DNA of 50,742 bases, taken from the NCBI GenBank assembly GCA_019163335.1, contig JAFLKM010000029.1, forward strand, positions 13,899 to 64,640, read 5' to 3'. The translations under genes and the position numbers were made by a program. Origin of the DNA: Desulfobulbaceae bacterium. Lineage in GTDB: Bacteria; Desulfobacterota; Desulfobulbia; Desulfobulbales; Desulfocapsaceae. Shown piece by piece: positions 8,951 to 17,951 of the stretch (its first letter is position 1; each line of letters starts with the position of its first letter). The notes beneath the pieces are model-generated. The model did no database searches. It saw only the letters and a list, made by a program, of their open reading frames with translations, and was not told the origin of the DNA.

Positions 8951-9002
8951 TGAACGCACAAAGCCGCTGAGAAAGGTTCTTCTCAGCGGCTTTGTGCGTT
9001 CA
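8951..9002. terminator. Perfect 23-bp hairpin between convergent genes
   Basis: An exact inverted repeat, TGAACGCACAAAGCCGCTGA plus GAA (8951-8973), mirrored at 8980-9002 around a 6-base loop (AGGTTC). It sits 22 bases after the molybdopterin-binding gene stop and before the end of the convergent FecR-like gene. There is no clear T-tract on either side, so it may act as a bidirectional terminator or transcript-end stabiliser. The stem is unusually long and perfect. Confidence 0.55.
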
Positions 9003-9078
9003 GGATTCAGGAGGAAACAAGGAGGGTACTTCCGCTATCCTGCAAAGATCAACTGAATAGGTTCTTCATTTCTTTCCA

Positions 9079-11691
9079 TCATGGGGTCAGCGCCTTCTCC
9101 GCTTCCTCTTTCTTTTCCTTGTCTGTCTTCCCCTCTGGCCGTTGACGCTGGCGCCTTCCTGCTTCGGCATCAGGCTGCGGCGCAGGCCGCTGTACCTGAG
9201 CAGGGGCAGGGCTGGCTGGCTGGGGGGCAACCTGCGGCCTTGGAGCTGGAGCAGGAGGCGGCGCAGAAACCTGCGGTCTGGGTGCGGGTGCCGGGGCAGG
9301 CGGTGGCGCAGCAACCTGCGACTGCACCTCAACCGGCTGCCGAACCCTTTCCTGACGAGTTTCCGGAGTTGCTGCCGGCCGCTCCCTGAATGACCTCGGA
9401 CTGTCCCCCTGTTCCGAGCTCTGAGACCGCCCACGAAATCCTGACGGTGCGGTTCTCTCTTCTTCACGAACCCGTTGTTCCGGCACCGATGGCGGCGGCA
9501 CAGCCACCGGCTGGGCCACCTGGGGCTGAACCTGTACAGGCTGACTGGCCGGGGATGTCTGCTGCACAGCAGGGCTTGAGGTCGGCCGCTCCCTGAATGA
9601 CCTTGGCCTGTCCCCTTGCTCCGCGCTCTGCGGACGCCCCCGAAATCCTGAGGGTGCGGATTTCTCTTCTTCACGCAACTGTTGTTCCGGAACCGGCACC
9701 GATGGCGGCGGCACAGCCACCGGCTGGGCTACCTGGGGCTGAACCTGTACCGGCTGACTGGCTGGGGATGTCTGCTGCGCAGCAGGGCTTGAGGTCGGCC
9801 GCTCCCTGAATGACCTTGGCCTGTCCCCTTGTTCCGAATTCTGAGGCCGCCCACGAAATCCCGACGGCGCAGCTTTCTCTTCTTCACGCACCTGTTGTTC
9901 CGAAACCGGCACCGATGGTGCCGGGACAGTCACAGGCTGTGCGACCTGGGGCTGAACCTGTACCGGCTGACTGGCCGGTGCCTGCTGTACAGCTGGGCTT
10001 TCGCTCGGCCGCTCCCTGAATGACCTTGGCCTGTCCCCTTGCTCCGCGCTCTGCGGACGCCCCCGAAATCCCGATGGTGCTCTTTTTTCTTCTACCGGAA
10101 CCGGTGCAACCTGCGGAGCTACCGCTGCCCCCGTCGTCTCCGTCACCGGGGCAGACGGTCTCATCTCCTGCACTCCATCTTTCGTTATCGCCGTTTTTTC
10201 TTCAGGCAATCCCGGTTTGTCACCACGATCCGGCGCATGCCTGCGATCTCGTATCGAGTCGGTTTTATTGGATTCCCCGACTGGTTTTCTGCCAGATTCC
10301 GAGCGCACCCCACTGACCGGAATCGCCAGGGGCTGAGTGCCCGGAGTCGACTGGAATCCAGAACGATCACCCCCTCTCACCGTCGGCCTCGGGCCATCCC
10401 CGGCACGTCCAGGCATCGACCGGATGGACTCGGGCGGCCTTTTATCCCGTGGGATTTCCTTGATGGCAGGCATTCTGGTCATCCGCTGAGGCTCCAGCCC
10501 CGGTTGGCCGATATGAATCTTCTCGCGCAAAAAAGGATTATCCCGCCCCCTTCCGTCCTTATATTTTCCTGACAAAAAGGCATCACGATGAATCACGGTG
10601 ACCGCATTGCGCACCCGCGCATTCCGATAATTCTTTCCGGGGATAACTGTATGAATATTAATGTTAACTATATTGGTACTATGGGGGCCATAGTTGCCAT
10701 GACCGTAGTACATCTCTCCCGGGGCCAGCGGCACCCAGGCGACATCGCTGGAGGTTTGAATCCAACTGACATAGCCAGGGCCCCAGTGAACCTCGTTGCG
10801 CCGGGGTGGAATCCAGCACCAGCCATGGGAGGGGACATGCGACCAACGACCGTAGTGATACGGAGCCCAGCCCCAGGGCTCACTGCCGATCCAGACATAA
10901 TCGTTGCCGATCCAGACCCAGCGGCCTTGACGGTAGGGGGCCCAGTCAGCAGAGATGTGGCTGGTGGGGATCCAGACGTTTCCATAATCCGGAGTTGAAA
11001 CCCAGCGGCCATTGCGGCTCAGGTCCCGTCCATAGGCAGAAAGCTCCGGCGGTAGATACCGGTCAGTATCGCCGCCATCACTCAGCGCCTTATCCCACTC
11101 TTTATTTCGTTGCTCCCAGTTGGTGATGGAATCCAGTTCCATCAAAAAAGGGACCCCTTCATCGATGGTGAGCATTCTGCCGCCCTCAACCCTGACCTCC
11201 CCGCTCTGACTTTCAGCATAGACCTCGCCTTGGAATACGGAAAGATCGACATTGCCCTTATCGTCGAGGGCTACATTCAAGACGGCATCGTCATAACTCC
11301 TGAACGATGAAACCGGGGTATCAATCTGGAGCATGGAGTCGCCCCTTTTTCGATAATTGACATAGCCCTGACCGCTGCCGAGATACAGCTGCAGGGCATT
11401 CTCTTCCACTCCCAGAATCTCCAGCGAGCTCTCGGCGTCAAGCCTGATCACACTGCCATCCCGACCCTCAACCTGCGCCCATGCCCCTTCCGGCACCCAT
11501 AACCGGTCCTTAGACTGCAGCGGAAGGTTGGTGACCGCCGGCAGCCATTCATCCATTCCCACGGACTGAACTTGCACATCACCCTGCATCTGGCCCAGTC
11601 GCAAAGCCCCCAGTTCTTCTGCAGCAGCTGGCACCGGCAAGACAAAAAACATTGAGAGCGCCAACACTTTTAACAGATACCCTATTTTCAT
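9079..11691 (-). CDS. Secreted FecR-domain/DUF6600 protein with Pro-rich tandem repeats
   Basis: An 870-residue exported protein. It starts with a signal peptide (MKIGYLLKVLALSMFFVLP, cleavage near AAAEE). Residues about 30-180 form a FecR-like beta domain (DRLWVPEGAWAQVEG, GSVIRLDAESSLEI). Residues about 235-340 carry the aromatic repeats of the DUF6600 family: GRWVSTPDYGNVW, WAPYRQGRWVW and WGWAPYHYGRW. After about residue 400 the chain is low-complexity, rich in Pro, Arg, Gln and Glu, and holds three full and one partial copies of a unit of about 70 residues that begins APSGFRGR. It ends with a Pro-Ala stretch and a charged tail. It is probably a periplasmic or surface structural protein; its function is not known. 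The start ATG at 11691 fits the signal peptide; 18 codons of open frame upstream do not. Confidence 0.82.
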   Translation of the reverse strand: MKIGYLLKVLALSMFFVLPVPAAAEELGALRLGQMQGDVQVQSVGMDEWLPAVTNLPLQSKDRLWVPEGAWAQVEGRDGSVIRLDAESSLEILGVEENALQLYLGSGQGYVNYRKRGDSMLQIDTPVSSFRSYDDAVLNVALDDKGNVDLSVFQGEVYAESQSGEVRVEGGRMLTIDEGVPFLMELDSITNWEQRNKEWDKALSDGGDTDRYLPPELSAYGRDLSRNGRWVSTPDYGNVWIPTSHISADWAPYRQGRWVWIGNDYVWIGSEPWGWAPYHYGRWSHVPSHGWCWIPPRRNEVHWGPGYVSWIQTSSDVAWVPLAPGEMYYGHGNYGPHSTNIVNINIHTVIPGKNYRNARVRNAVTVIHRDAFLSGKYKDGRGRDNPFLREKIHIGQPGLEPQRMTRMPAIKEIPRDKRPPESIRSMPGRAGDGPRPTVRGGDRSGFQSTPGTQPLAIPVSGVRSESGRKPVGESNKTDSIRDRRHAPDRGDKPGLPEEKTAITKDGVQEMRPSAPVTETTGAAVAPQVAPVPVEEKRAPSGFRGRPQSAEQGDRPRSFRERPSESPAVQQAPASQPVQVQPQVAQPVTVPAPSVPVSEQQVREEEKAAPSGFRGRPQNSEQGDRPRSFRERPTSSPAAQQTSPASQPVQVQPQVAQPVAVPPPSVPVPEQQLREEEKSAPSGFRGRPQSAEQGDRPRSFRERPTSSPAVQQTSPASQPVQVQPQVAQPVAVPPPSVPEQRVREEERTAPSGFRGRSQSSEQGDSPRSFRERPAATPETRQERVRQPVEVQSQVAAPPPAPAPAPRPQVSAPPPAPAPRPQVAPQPASPAPAQVQRPAPQPDAEAGRRQRQRPEGKTDKEKKEEAEKALTP
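9376..10080 (-). repeat. Tandem repeats of 207-213 bp inside the FecR/DUF6600 gene
   Basis: Read on the minus strand, units start at 10080 (210 bp), 9870 (213 bp) and 9657 (207 bp), with a partial fourth from 9450. Each encodes APSGFRGRPQ, then EQGDRPRSFRERP, then QPVQVQPQVAQPV and a REEE spacer. Length differences are whole codons (70, 71 and 69 residues), so the frame is kept. The high identity suggests recent expansion and possible copy-number variation between strains. Confidence 0.9.
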
Positions 11692-11810
11692 GGTTTCACC
11701 GTTTCTCACAAAAAAAATTATTTCCCAGCTCAAATCGTTCCACAACAGAGGACCACACTCGCATTCATACCTCTCCCTACTGGCTGCTATCCTAATTCCC
11801 GCCAGGCCAA

Positions 11811-13043
11811 TCAGTTCTGTCCACCAACTTTTATCCGGTCAAGGAGCTTGCAGGCAAGATCGGCAGCCTGAGCAGAGGCGCCCGGAGTTCCAAGCTTAAC
11901 CCGCACCTCAGTCAAGCCCTGCTTCACTTCACGACTGGCCTTTTGATCAAAAAGCAGACGGACAAGCTCTGCCTCGATGTTTCCCGGAGTTACTTCATCC
12001 TGCAACAGCTCCGGCACCACGCAGCGCCCCGCAATAAGATTCACCAGGGAAAAAAACTGCATGTGCCTGATCAGCAGCCGTCCAATAAAATAAGTATGGG
12101 GAGAGACTCTGTAAACAACCACCATGGGAATTCCAAGGATGGCAAGCTCAAGGGTAACGGTCCCGGAAGCGGCGACAGCGGCGTCACAGGCAGCCATCAT
12201 ATCATAGCGGTCTTCCCGGATCAGATGGATGTCGATCTCGGCACCACAGTTCTCCAGGCCGTTCTTCCAGAGATCCTCTTCCGAGATGGTGGCGGCAACA
12301 GGGAGCAGAAAGACGAACTGCTGCTCATACTTCCCCGGTAGACGCCTGGCTGCGGCAAGAAAATCGGGAAGCAGGGATGCAATCTCCTTGTGCCGACTCC
12401 CCGGCAGAAGCCCAACCAGGGTATTCGAAGGATCAATGTTGTGCCTTTGACAGAATGCCTCGCGGTTACGGGTCACCTTCACCGAATCCAGCAGGGGATG
12501 TCCCACATAATGGGCCTTCACCCCGCGACTGCGATAGAAAGACTCTTCAAAGGGAAGAATCACGGCCATGGTATCGACCAACCGATGGATGGTCTTTACC
12601 CGCCCGGTTCGCCAGGCCCACACCTGCGGACTGATATAATAGAAAATGGGAATCCCGAGTTTTTTAGCCTTGCCGGCAAGCCTCAGATTAAAATCAGGGA
12701 AATCGATGAGAATAAGCAGGTCGGGCGGATCCTCCCGCATCCTCTTACTGAGGATCTGCATGGCGGTGAGAATATCCGAAAAATGGGTCAGCACCTCAAC
12801 CAGGCCCACCACCGCAATCCGGCTTGCATCAAAGAGGACCTCGGCCCCGGCGGCCGTAAGCTCCCTCGATCCCATGCCGCAAAAGATCAGCTCCGGCTGC
12901 CGCTGTCGCATGGCCTGCACCAGACGGGCGCCATGCAGGTCGCCGGAGGCCTCACCGGCAATGATCATCACCTTCTGCGGCTTATACGACAGGCAGGACG
13001 AAACGGGCAATTTGGATGGACCAGGTTCTTGTTCAGGAATCAT
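11811..13043 (-). CDS. lpxB: Lipid-A-disaccharide synthase
   Basis: A 410-residue glycosyltransferase that joins 2,3-diacylglucosamine-1-phosphate to UDP-2,3-diacylglucosamine at the inner membrane. Family signatures: MIIAGEASGDLHGARLV near residues 26-42, IDFPDFNLRLA, YYISPQVWAWR, and GLLPGSRHKEI. The C-terminal half has the nucleotide-binding ASGTVTLELAI. It begins 6 bases after the upstream dehydrogenase stop, so the two are an operon. The start is uncertain within the first 25 residues because no strong ribosome binding site is seen. Confidence 0.95.
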   Translation of the reverse strand: MIPEQEPGPSKLPVSSCLSYKPQKVMIIAGEASGDLHGARLVQAMRQRQPELIFCGMGSRELTAAGAEVLFDASRIAVVGLVEVLTHFSDILTAMQILSKRMREDPPDLLILIDFPDFNLRLAGKAKKLGIPIFYYISPQVWAWRTGRVKTIHRLVDTMAVILPFEESFYRSRGVKAHYVGHPLLDSVKVTRNREAFCQRHNIDPSNTLVGLLPGSRHKEIASLLPDFLAAARRLPGKYEQQFVFLLPVAATISEEDLWKNGLENCGAEIDIHLIREDRYDMMAACDAAVAASGTVTLELAILGIPMVVVYRVSPHTYFIGRLLIRHMQFFSLVNLIAGRCVVPELLQDEVTPGNIEAELVRLLFDQKASREVKQGLTEVRVKLGTPGASAQAADLACKLLDRIKVGGQN

Positions 13044-13049
13044 CGCCGA

Positions 13050-14057
13050 TCAATGCTTTTTCAAGGCAGCGGCAACCTGCTGATAGACTTCCGTCTGCTG
13101 GTTCTGCTGGATCTGGGCAATCACCTGAAGCGCCACATCCAGGGCACGGCGGCCAGCGCGGCCCGAGACCAGTGGTTCTTTTCGCTCCCTGACACAGGTG
13201 ACAAAATGGGCAATTTCATCCTTTAAGGCGTCAACGGCGGGAAAGGAGAAAACCTCCGAGTGGTGACCGGGCGCTCCACTTGCCAGCGTTTCATCGGTGA
13301 GATGGATGGTCATCACCTTTCTCGTGGCAAAATCGACGGTAATGGAAGAACCAGGCTGATAGATTCGCATGGTGCGGACGGTATTGCGCGCGATCCGGCT
13401 TGCCGTCACATTGGCGGTGGCCCCATTTTCAAAGACCAGACGGGCATTGGCAATATCAGTAGTTTCAGTGGCCACTGGGGCCCCGGCCGTCTGGATGGAT
13501 TTCAGCGGTGAATGGACAATACTGAGAATAATATCGATATCATGGATCATCAGGTCAAGCACCACGTCCACATCCACGCCCCTGTTTTTAAAGGTTGAAA
13601 CCCGGGTGCTCTCGATGAAAACAGGAACCGTTAGAAATTTTTCCATGGCCAGTACCGCCGGATTAAAACGCTCAAGATGGCCAACCTGAAAGATAAGCTT
13701 TCCGGCATCGGCCCGCCGGATGAGATCGTCAGCCTCATCAAGGGTTGTGGTGATCGGCTTTTCAAGGAGGATATCAACACCTGCCTCGATGCAGTCCAGC
13801 GCCACCTGATGATGGTAACTCGTAGGCACGACGATGGAAACCGCATCAACCAGAGGCAAGAGTTCCCGATAATCGGTAAAGGCACGGCATCCGCAATCTG
13901 CGGCAATCTTGCCGGCCACGTCCGAATCAACATCAACCACGCCGACCAGCTCAACCCCTTCCATATTTGCATATTTCTGGGCGTGAAATTTCCCCAGATA
14001 GCCGACACCGATCACACCCGTTTTGATTTTTTGCTCTGTCTTCATTGAGTAATCCAT
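13050..14057 (-). CDS. Gfo/Idh/MocA family oxidoreductase next to lpxB
   Basis: A 335-residue NAD(P)-dependent sugar dehydrogenase. The Rossmann motif is GVIGVGYLGKFHAQKY near residues 14-29; the EKP motif (LLEKPITT) and GHLERFNPAV follow, then DLMIHDIDIIL with the catalytic-site Asp/His. GHLERFNP is typical of the members linked to lipid A or surface-sugar genes. Pairing with lpxB is common in deltaproteobacteria. A role like GnnA (oxidation of UDP-GlcNAc at C3 for amide-linked lipid A) is possible, but no GnnB aminotransferase or lpxA is nearby. The alternative ATG is at 14045. Confidence 0.85.
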   Translation of the reverse strand: MDYSMKTEQKIKTGVIGVGYLGKFHAQKYANMEGVELVGVVDVDSDVAGKIAADCGCRAFTDYRELLPLVDAVSIVVPTSYHHQVALDCIEAGVDILLEKPITTTLDEADDLIRRADAGKLIFQVGHLERFNPAVLAMEKFLTVPVFIESTRVSTFKNRGVDVDVVLDLMIHDIDIILSIVHSPLKSIQTAGAPVATETTDIANARLVFENGATANVTASRIARNTVRTMRIYQPGSSITVDFATRKVMTIHLTDETLASGAPGHHSEVFSFPAVDALKDEIAHFVTCVRERKEPLVSGRAGRRALDVALQVIAQIQQNQQTEVYQQVAAALKKH

Positions 14058-14098
14058 TTGAATTTCATAAAATTTTATTTCAATCTCTGCCTTTCCCT

Positions 14099-14806
14099 CT
14101 AAATCCCCAGATACGCGTTCTGCACCTCGGGACTTGCGAGAAGTCTATCGGCCCTGTCGGTCAGGATAATCCGACCATTCTCGATGACATAGCCTCGATC
14201 AGCTATCCGCAGGGCCTGGTGCGCATTCTGCTCCACCAGAAAGATGGTGGTCTTGTGTTCCCGATTGATCTCCTTAATAATCCTGAAGATCTGCCGAATC
14301 ATGAGCGGTGCCAATCCCATGGATGGCTCATCGAGGAGCAGGAGCTGCGGGCGGGCCATAAGTGCCCGGGACATGGCCAGCATCTGTTGCTCGCCGCCGC
14401 TGAGAGTGCCGCCATACTGTTGCCGTCGCTTGGCGAGAATGGGAAACAGGGTAAACACATAGTCCAGATCCTGCCTGATTCCGCCCCTGTCCGTGCGCAG
14501 AAAGGCCCCCAGATCAAGGTTTTCCTGGACACTCAGATCGGCAAAGATCCGCCGTCCTTCCGGCACCTGCGACACCCCCATTGCCACAATCCGATCCGGG
14601 GCAAGACCATGTATCGCTTTTCCTTTTAACAGAATCTGACCGGAACGGCACGGAACAATCCCGGAAATGGTCATCAGTGTGCTGCTTTTTCCAGCTCCGT
14701 TGGCCCCGATCAGGGTAACGATCTCACCCGGGTGAATGGTCAGGCTCACTCCCTGGAGGGCCAGGACATTGCCATACCCGGCCTGGACATCGTTCATCAC
14801 AAGCAT
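14099..14806 (-). CDS. livF: Branched-chain amino acid ABC transporter ATPase LivF
   Basis: A 235-residue ATP-binding subunit. Walker A is GANGAGKSS near residues 34-42, the ABC signature is LSGGEQQML, and Walker B is LLLLDEPSMGLAP. The short length and the C-terminus ending NAYLGI are typical of LivF. It starts 2 bases after livG stops and is the last gene of the liv operon. It pairs with LivG to power leucine/isoleucine/valine (or related substrate) uptake. Confidence 0.93.
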   Translation of the reverse strand: MLVMNDVQAGYGNVLALQGVSLTIHPGEIVTLIGANGAGKSSTLMTISGIVPCRSGQILLKGKAIHGLAPDRIVAMGVSQVPEGRRIFADLSVQENLDLGAFLRTDRGGIRQDLDYVFTLFPILAKRRQQYGGTLSGGEQQMLAMSRALMARPQLLLLDEPSMGLAPLMIRQIFRIIKEINREHKTTIFLVEQNAHQALRIADRGYVIENGRIILTDRADRLLASPEVQNAYLGI

Positions 14807-14808
14807 GG

Positions 14809-15612
14809 CTATGTGCTCTCCTCGTCCAGCATATCTTCCCCGAGATAGGCCTTGATAACAGCGGCATTAACGCCAATTTCCGCCGGTGTCCCCTGGGCGA
14901 TCTTTTCTCCGTAATCCAGGACAAAGACCCGATCGGAAAGGCTCATGACCAGTTTCATATCATGTTCGATGAGCAAAACGGCATGACCATCATCCCGAAT
15001 GCGGCGGATAAGGTCAACCAGATCAGCGGTTTCCTGCGGATTCATTCCTGCTGCCGGCTCATCCAGGAGGAGAAGAAAGGGATCTGTGGCCAGAGCCCGG
15101 GCTATCTCCAGACGTCGTTGTGACCCGTAGGAAAGTTTGCCTGCAAACTCATCAGCCTGAGCAGACAGTCCGACTTTCTCCAGAATCCGGTAACTCCTGT
15201 CCACGGTATCCTGTTCTTCATCCCTGGTCCTGCGGGGACGGAAAATTGCCCCGAAAATTAAGGAGCGGGTTCGGCAATGCCTGCCGATCATCACATTTTC
15301 CAGCACCGTCATCTGCGAAAAGAGGCGAATGTTCTGGAAGGTTCTGGCCATTCCCAGTTCGGTAATTTTATTGGGCTTGAGGCCGGCCAGCAGGGTCTGC
15401 TTGCCGGTCAGAGGAGATGTCAGCCGGATTTCACCTTCAGTGGGCACATATATTCCGGTCAGACAGTTGAAAAAGGTGGTCTTTCCCGCCCCGTTCGGGC
15501 CGATCAGGGCGACGATTTCCCCTGCATGGACGTCCAGATCAAGGTGATCCAGGGCGCGAATGCCGCCAAAATTCATAGTCAGGCCATTTACCTCCAGAAT
15601 CTTACTCATCAT
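14809..15612 (-). CDS. livG: Branched-chain amino acid ABC transporter ATPase LivG
   Basis: A 267-residue ATP-binding subunit. Walker A is GPNGAGKTTFFNCL, the signature is LSYGSQRRLEIARAL, and Walker B is LLLLDEPAAGMNP. Length and the ARTFQNIRLF Q-loop block match LivG. The ATG at 15612 (or 15609) lies inside the end of livM, so translation is coupled. Confidence 0.93.
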   Translation of the reverse strand: MMSKILEVNGLTMNFGGIRALDHLDLDVHAGEIVALIGPNGAGKTTFFNCLTGIYVPTEGEIRLTSPLTGKQTLLAGLKPNKITELGMARTFQNIRLFSQMTVLENVMIGRHCRTRSLIFGAIFRPRRTRDEEQDTVDRSYRILEKVGLSAQADEFAGKLSYGSQRRLEIARALATDPFLLLLDEPAAGMNPQETADLVDLIRRIRDDGHAVLLIEHDMKLVMSLSDRVFVLDYGEKIAQGTPAEIGVNAAVIKAYLGEDMLDEEST

Positions 15613-16846
15613 CTTTCAAAATGGGACTGTTTTTCTGCGCCTGAAACCGATACACCCGGCGACTTCCAGTAATAAACCCCTCAGGCTTGAAGATCATCAT
15701 GGCCACCAGAATGGCGCCAAAGGCCAGCATCCGGTATTCAGAAAGGGGACGAAGATATTCGGGAAGCAGGATCAGGATCAGGGCGCCGAAGATGACCCCG
15801 GTGATAGAGCCCATTCCACCCAGTACCACGATGGAGAGGATAATGGCCGACTCCATAAAGGTAAAGCTGGCCGGATTGACAAAGGTGGTCTTAGCAGCGA
15901 AGATCACCCCGATCAGGCCGGCCCAGAAGGCGCCCAAGGCAAAGGCTATCAACTTGGTTCCCGCCTTATCGATCCCCATGGCCTGACAGGCGGTCTCATC
16001 CTCGCGCAGAGCCACCCAAGCCCGCCCCAGCCGCGAATCCTGCAGCCGATTCACCACAAAGATGGTCGCCGCCAGCAGTCCCAGCATCAGATAATACATA
16101 AAGGTCATGGCCTGATCAAGGGACATCTCCACCCCGAAAAATCCTGGCCGGGGAATATTGCTGATCCCGCTGGGGCCTTTCGAAAAGGCGCTCCAGTTCT
16201 CCAGAATCAGCCGGATAATCTCGCCAAAGCCGAGGGTGACAATGGCCAGATAGTCGCCCCGCAGGCGCAGCACCGGGAATCCGAGCAGCACCCCGAACAG
16301 CGCCGCCAGCAGACCGCCCACCGGCAATGCGGCCCAGAATCCGAGATCAAAGTGAAGATTGAGGAGGGCGTAGCTGTAGGCCCCCACCGCGTAGAAGGCG
16401 ACATAGCCAAGATCAAGGAGACCAGCCAGGCCCACCACGATGTTCAGGCCCAGGCCAAGGACGATATACATTAGGGCGGTGGTCATAATGTTCGCCTGAT
16501 AGGAGGAAAATAACAGGGGAAAGGCCAGAACGATCACAGATCCAGCGATAACAAGGGGATAACGGAATTTCTGCTGTTTAAGCAGATCATGAAATATTGA
16601 AGGTTGGGGAGAGGGTGAAAGCTGCACTTGAACCAGCCGTTTTTCCTGCCTGAACAGCCAGACTCTGACCAGCAAAGAGAGCAGGAAGCTTGCGACAGCC
16701 ACAGTCAACATATTGCTCCAACGCCAGACCACCGTTCTCTCCACGGGATTCACTTGAATCACCATGATCGGAAAGCTCAAAAAAACAAACCAGAGGGAGA
16801 CCAGGAGTGATCTTTTAACATCCTGCCTGCTGATCATGGTCATCAT
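15602..16846 (-). CDS. livM: Branched-chain amino acid ABC transporter permease LivM
   Basis: A 414-residue inner-membrane permease with about ten hydrophobic segments. The family block GLGLNIVVGLAGLLDLGYVAF is seen near residues 151-171, and ALREDETACQAMGID forms the cytoplasmic coupling loop. The N-terminal 100 residues add extra membrane segments, as in longer LivM proteins. A ribosome binding site (GGAG) precedes the ATG, 11 bases after livH. The 3' end overlaps livG. Confidence 0.92.
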   Translation of the reverse strand: MMTMISRQDVKRSLLVSLWFVFLSFPIMVIQVNPVERTVVWRWSNMLTVAVASFLLSLLVRVWLFRQEKRLVQVQLSPSPQPSIFHDLLKQQKFRYPLVIAGSVIVLAFPLLFSSYQANIMTTALMYIVLGLGLNIVVGLAGLLDLGYVAFYAVGAYSYALLNLHFDLGFWAALPVGGLLAALFGVLLGFPVLRLRGDYLAIVTLGFGEIIRLILENWSAFSKGPSGISNIPRPGFFGVEMSLDQAMTFMYYLMLGLLAATIFVVNRLQDSRLGRAWVALREDETACQAMGIDKAGTKLIAFALGAFWAGLIGVIFAAKTTFVNPASFTFMESAIILSIVVLGGMGSITGVIFGALILILLPEYLRPLSEYRMLAFGAILVAMMIFKPEGFITGSRRVYRFQAQKNSPILKDDE

Positions 16847-16857
16847 TGCCGCTCCGC

Positions 16858-17760
16858 TTAAACCTTTCCAATGTTGGCACGGCCAAGCAGACCGGAGGGT
16901 TTGAAAATTAAAATCAGGACCAGCAGAGAAAAGGCAAAGACATCTTCGTAATCACTGGACACATAGCCAGTGGCAAAGCTCTCGGTCAACCCCAGAATCA
17001 GACTGCCCAGCACTGCGCCAGGGATGGAGCCAATCCCCCCCAACACTGCTGCGGTAAAGGCCTTGATTCCGGCGATAAAGCCAATGGCAAAGTTGATCTG
17101 ACCAATATGTGAAGCGATGAGCAGACCACCGATGGCGGCAAGCAGAGAGCCGACAATAAAGGTAGCCGAAATTACCCGATCAACATTGATCCCCACCAGC
17201 AGAGCCATGGTTTTGTCCTGGGCCGTGGCCCGCATGGCCTTGCCGAGGCGGGTGAACTTGATGAACAGGGTCAGCAGGAGCATGGAGATGGCGGTGGTCA
17301 CCAGGATCACCAGATCGGAAGAGCCGATGATATGGGCCACCGGTTCCATAAAGGCAAATTCCGGAATCAGTTCGGGAAAGGGTAGAAAGTCCGAGGTCTG
17401 GGCCAGAAGGACGTAATTCTGAAGCAGGATTGACATGCCGATGGCACTGATCAGCGGGGTGAGGCGCGGCGCATTGCGCAGGGGCTTATAGGCGATTTTT
17501 TCCACCGTGTAGCCATAGGCCGATGACCAGATAGCCGCCGAAATACCGGTCACGACCACAATGGCGGCCAGGGGAAATCCATAGATTGACAGTACCGTTG
17601 CCACAATAAATGCGGTAAAGGCGCCGATCATATAAATCTCACCATGGGCAAAATTAATCAGCCCGATGATGCCATAAACCATGGTGTATCCCAGGGCAAT
17701 AAGGGCGTAGATGGCACCTCTGGTCAAACCGCTGCAAAAAAGCTCAATAAAATAATCCAT
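16858..17760 (-). CDS. livH: Branched-chain amino acid ABC transporter permease LivH
   Basis: A 300-residue inner-membrane permease of the usual LivH length. Conserved blocks: GLTRGAIYALIALGYTMVYGI near residues 12-32, INFAHGEIYMIGAF, and the C-terminal GGIGSIPGAVLGSLILGL. It is the first gene after the repeat-containing spacer that separates it from livK. No strong ribosome binding site precedes the ATG, so it may be expressed at a lower level than livK. Confidence 0.93.
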   Translation of the reverse strand: MDYFIELFCSGLTRGAIYALIALGYTMVYGIIGLINFAHGEIYMIGAFTAFIVATVLSIYGFPLAAIVVVTGISAAIWSSAYGYTVEKIAYKPLRNAPRLTPLISAIGMSILLQNYVLLAQTSDFLPFPELIPEFAFMEPVAHIIGSSDLVILVTTAISMLLLTLFIKFTRLGKAMRATAQDKTMALLVGINVDRVISATFIVGSLLAAIGGLLIASHIGQINFAIGFIAGIKAFTAAVLGGIGSIPGAVLGSLILGLTESFATGYVSSDYEDVFAFSLLVLILIFKPSGLLGRANIGKV

Positions 17761-17798
17761 AAAGGTTCTGCAAAGAGCCGACTGCTCAAGTGGACTAA

Positions 17799-17870
17799 CC
17801 CCGATGAACGGGATAAGTGCCTTACAGATTATTTCCTTATAAAAAACAAGAAAATAATCTGTAAGGCACT
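17799..17870 (+). repeat. Dispersed stem-loop repeat, copy A (livK-livH spacer)
   Basis: A head, CCCCGATGAACGGGAT (17799-17814), followed by a perfect 19-bp stem: AGTGCCTTACAGATTATTT (17816-17834) with its complement at 17852-17870, and an A-rich 17-base loop. Nearly the same unit lies at 50533-50609 in the other orientation, and the head alone at 39113-39139. Here it lies inside the liv operon, directly downstream of livK and upstream of livH. By analogy with REP elements in the malE-malF spacer, it could stabilise livK mRNA or attenuate downstream expression. Confidence 0.8.
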
Positions 17871-17951
17871 AATGGGCTGATCCCCCAAACAAAAAGGGCT
17901 GAAACAGGGAAGAGGGCTCCTGCTTCAGGCACCACGAAACAAAGTAACGCG

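Noticed and set aside
12390-13226. Plus-strand open frame opposite lpxB and the dehydrogenase
   Set aside because: Antisense shadow of two clear genes.
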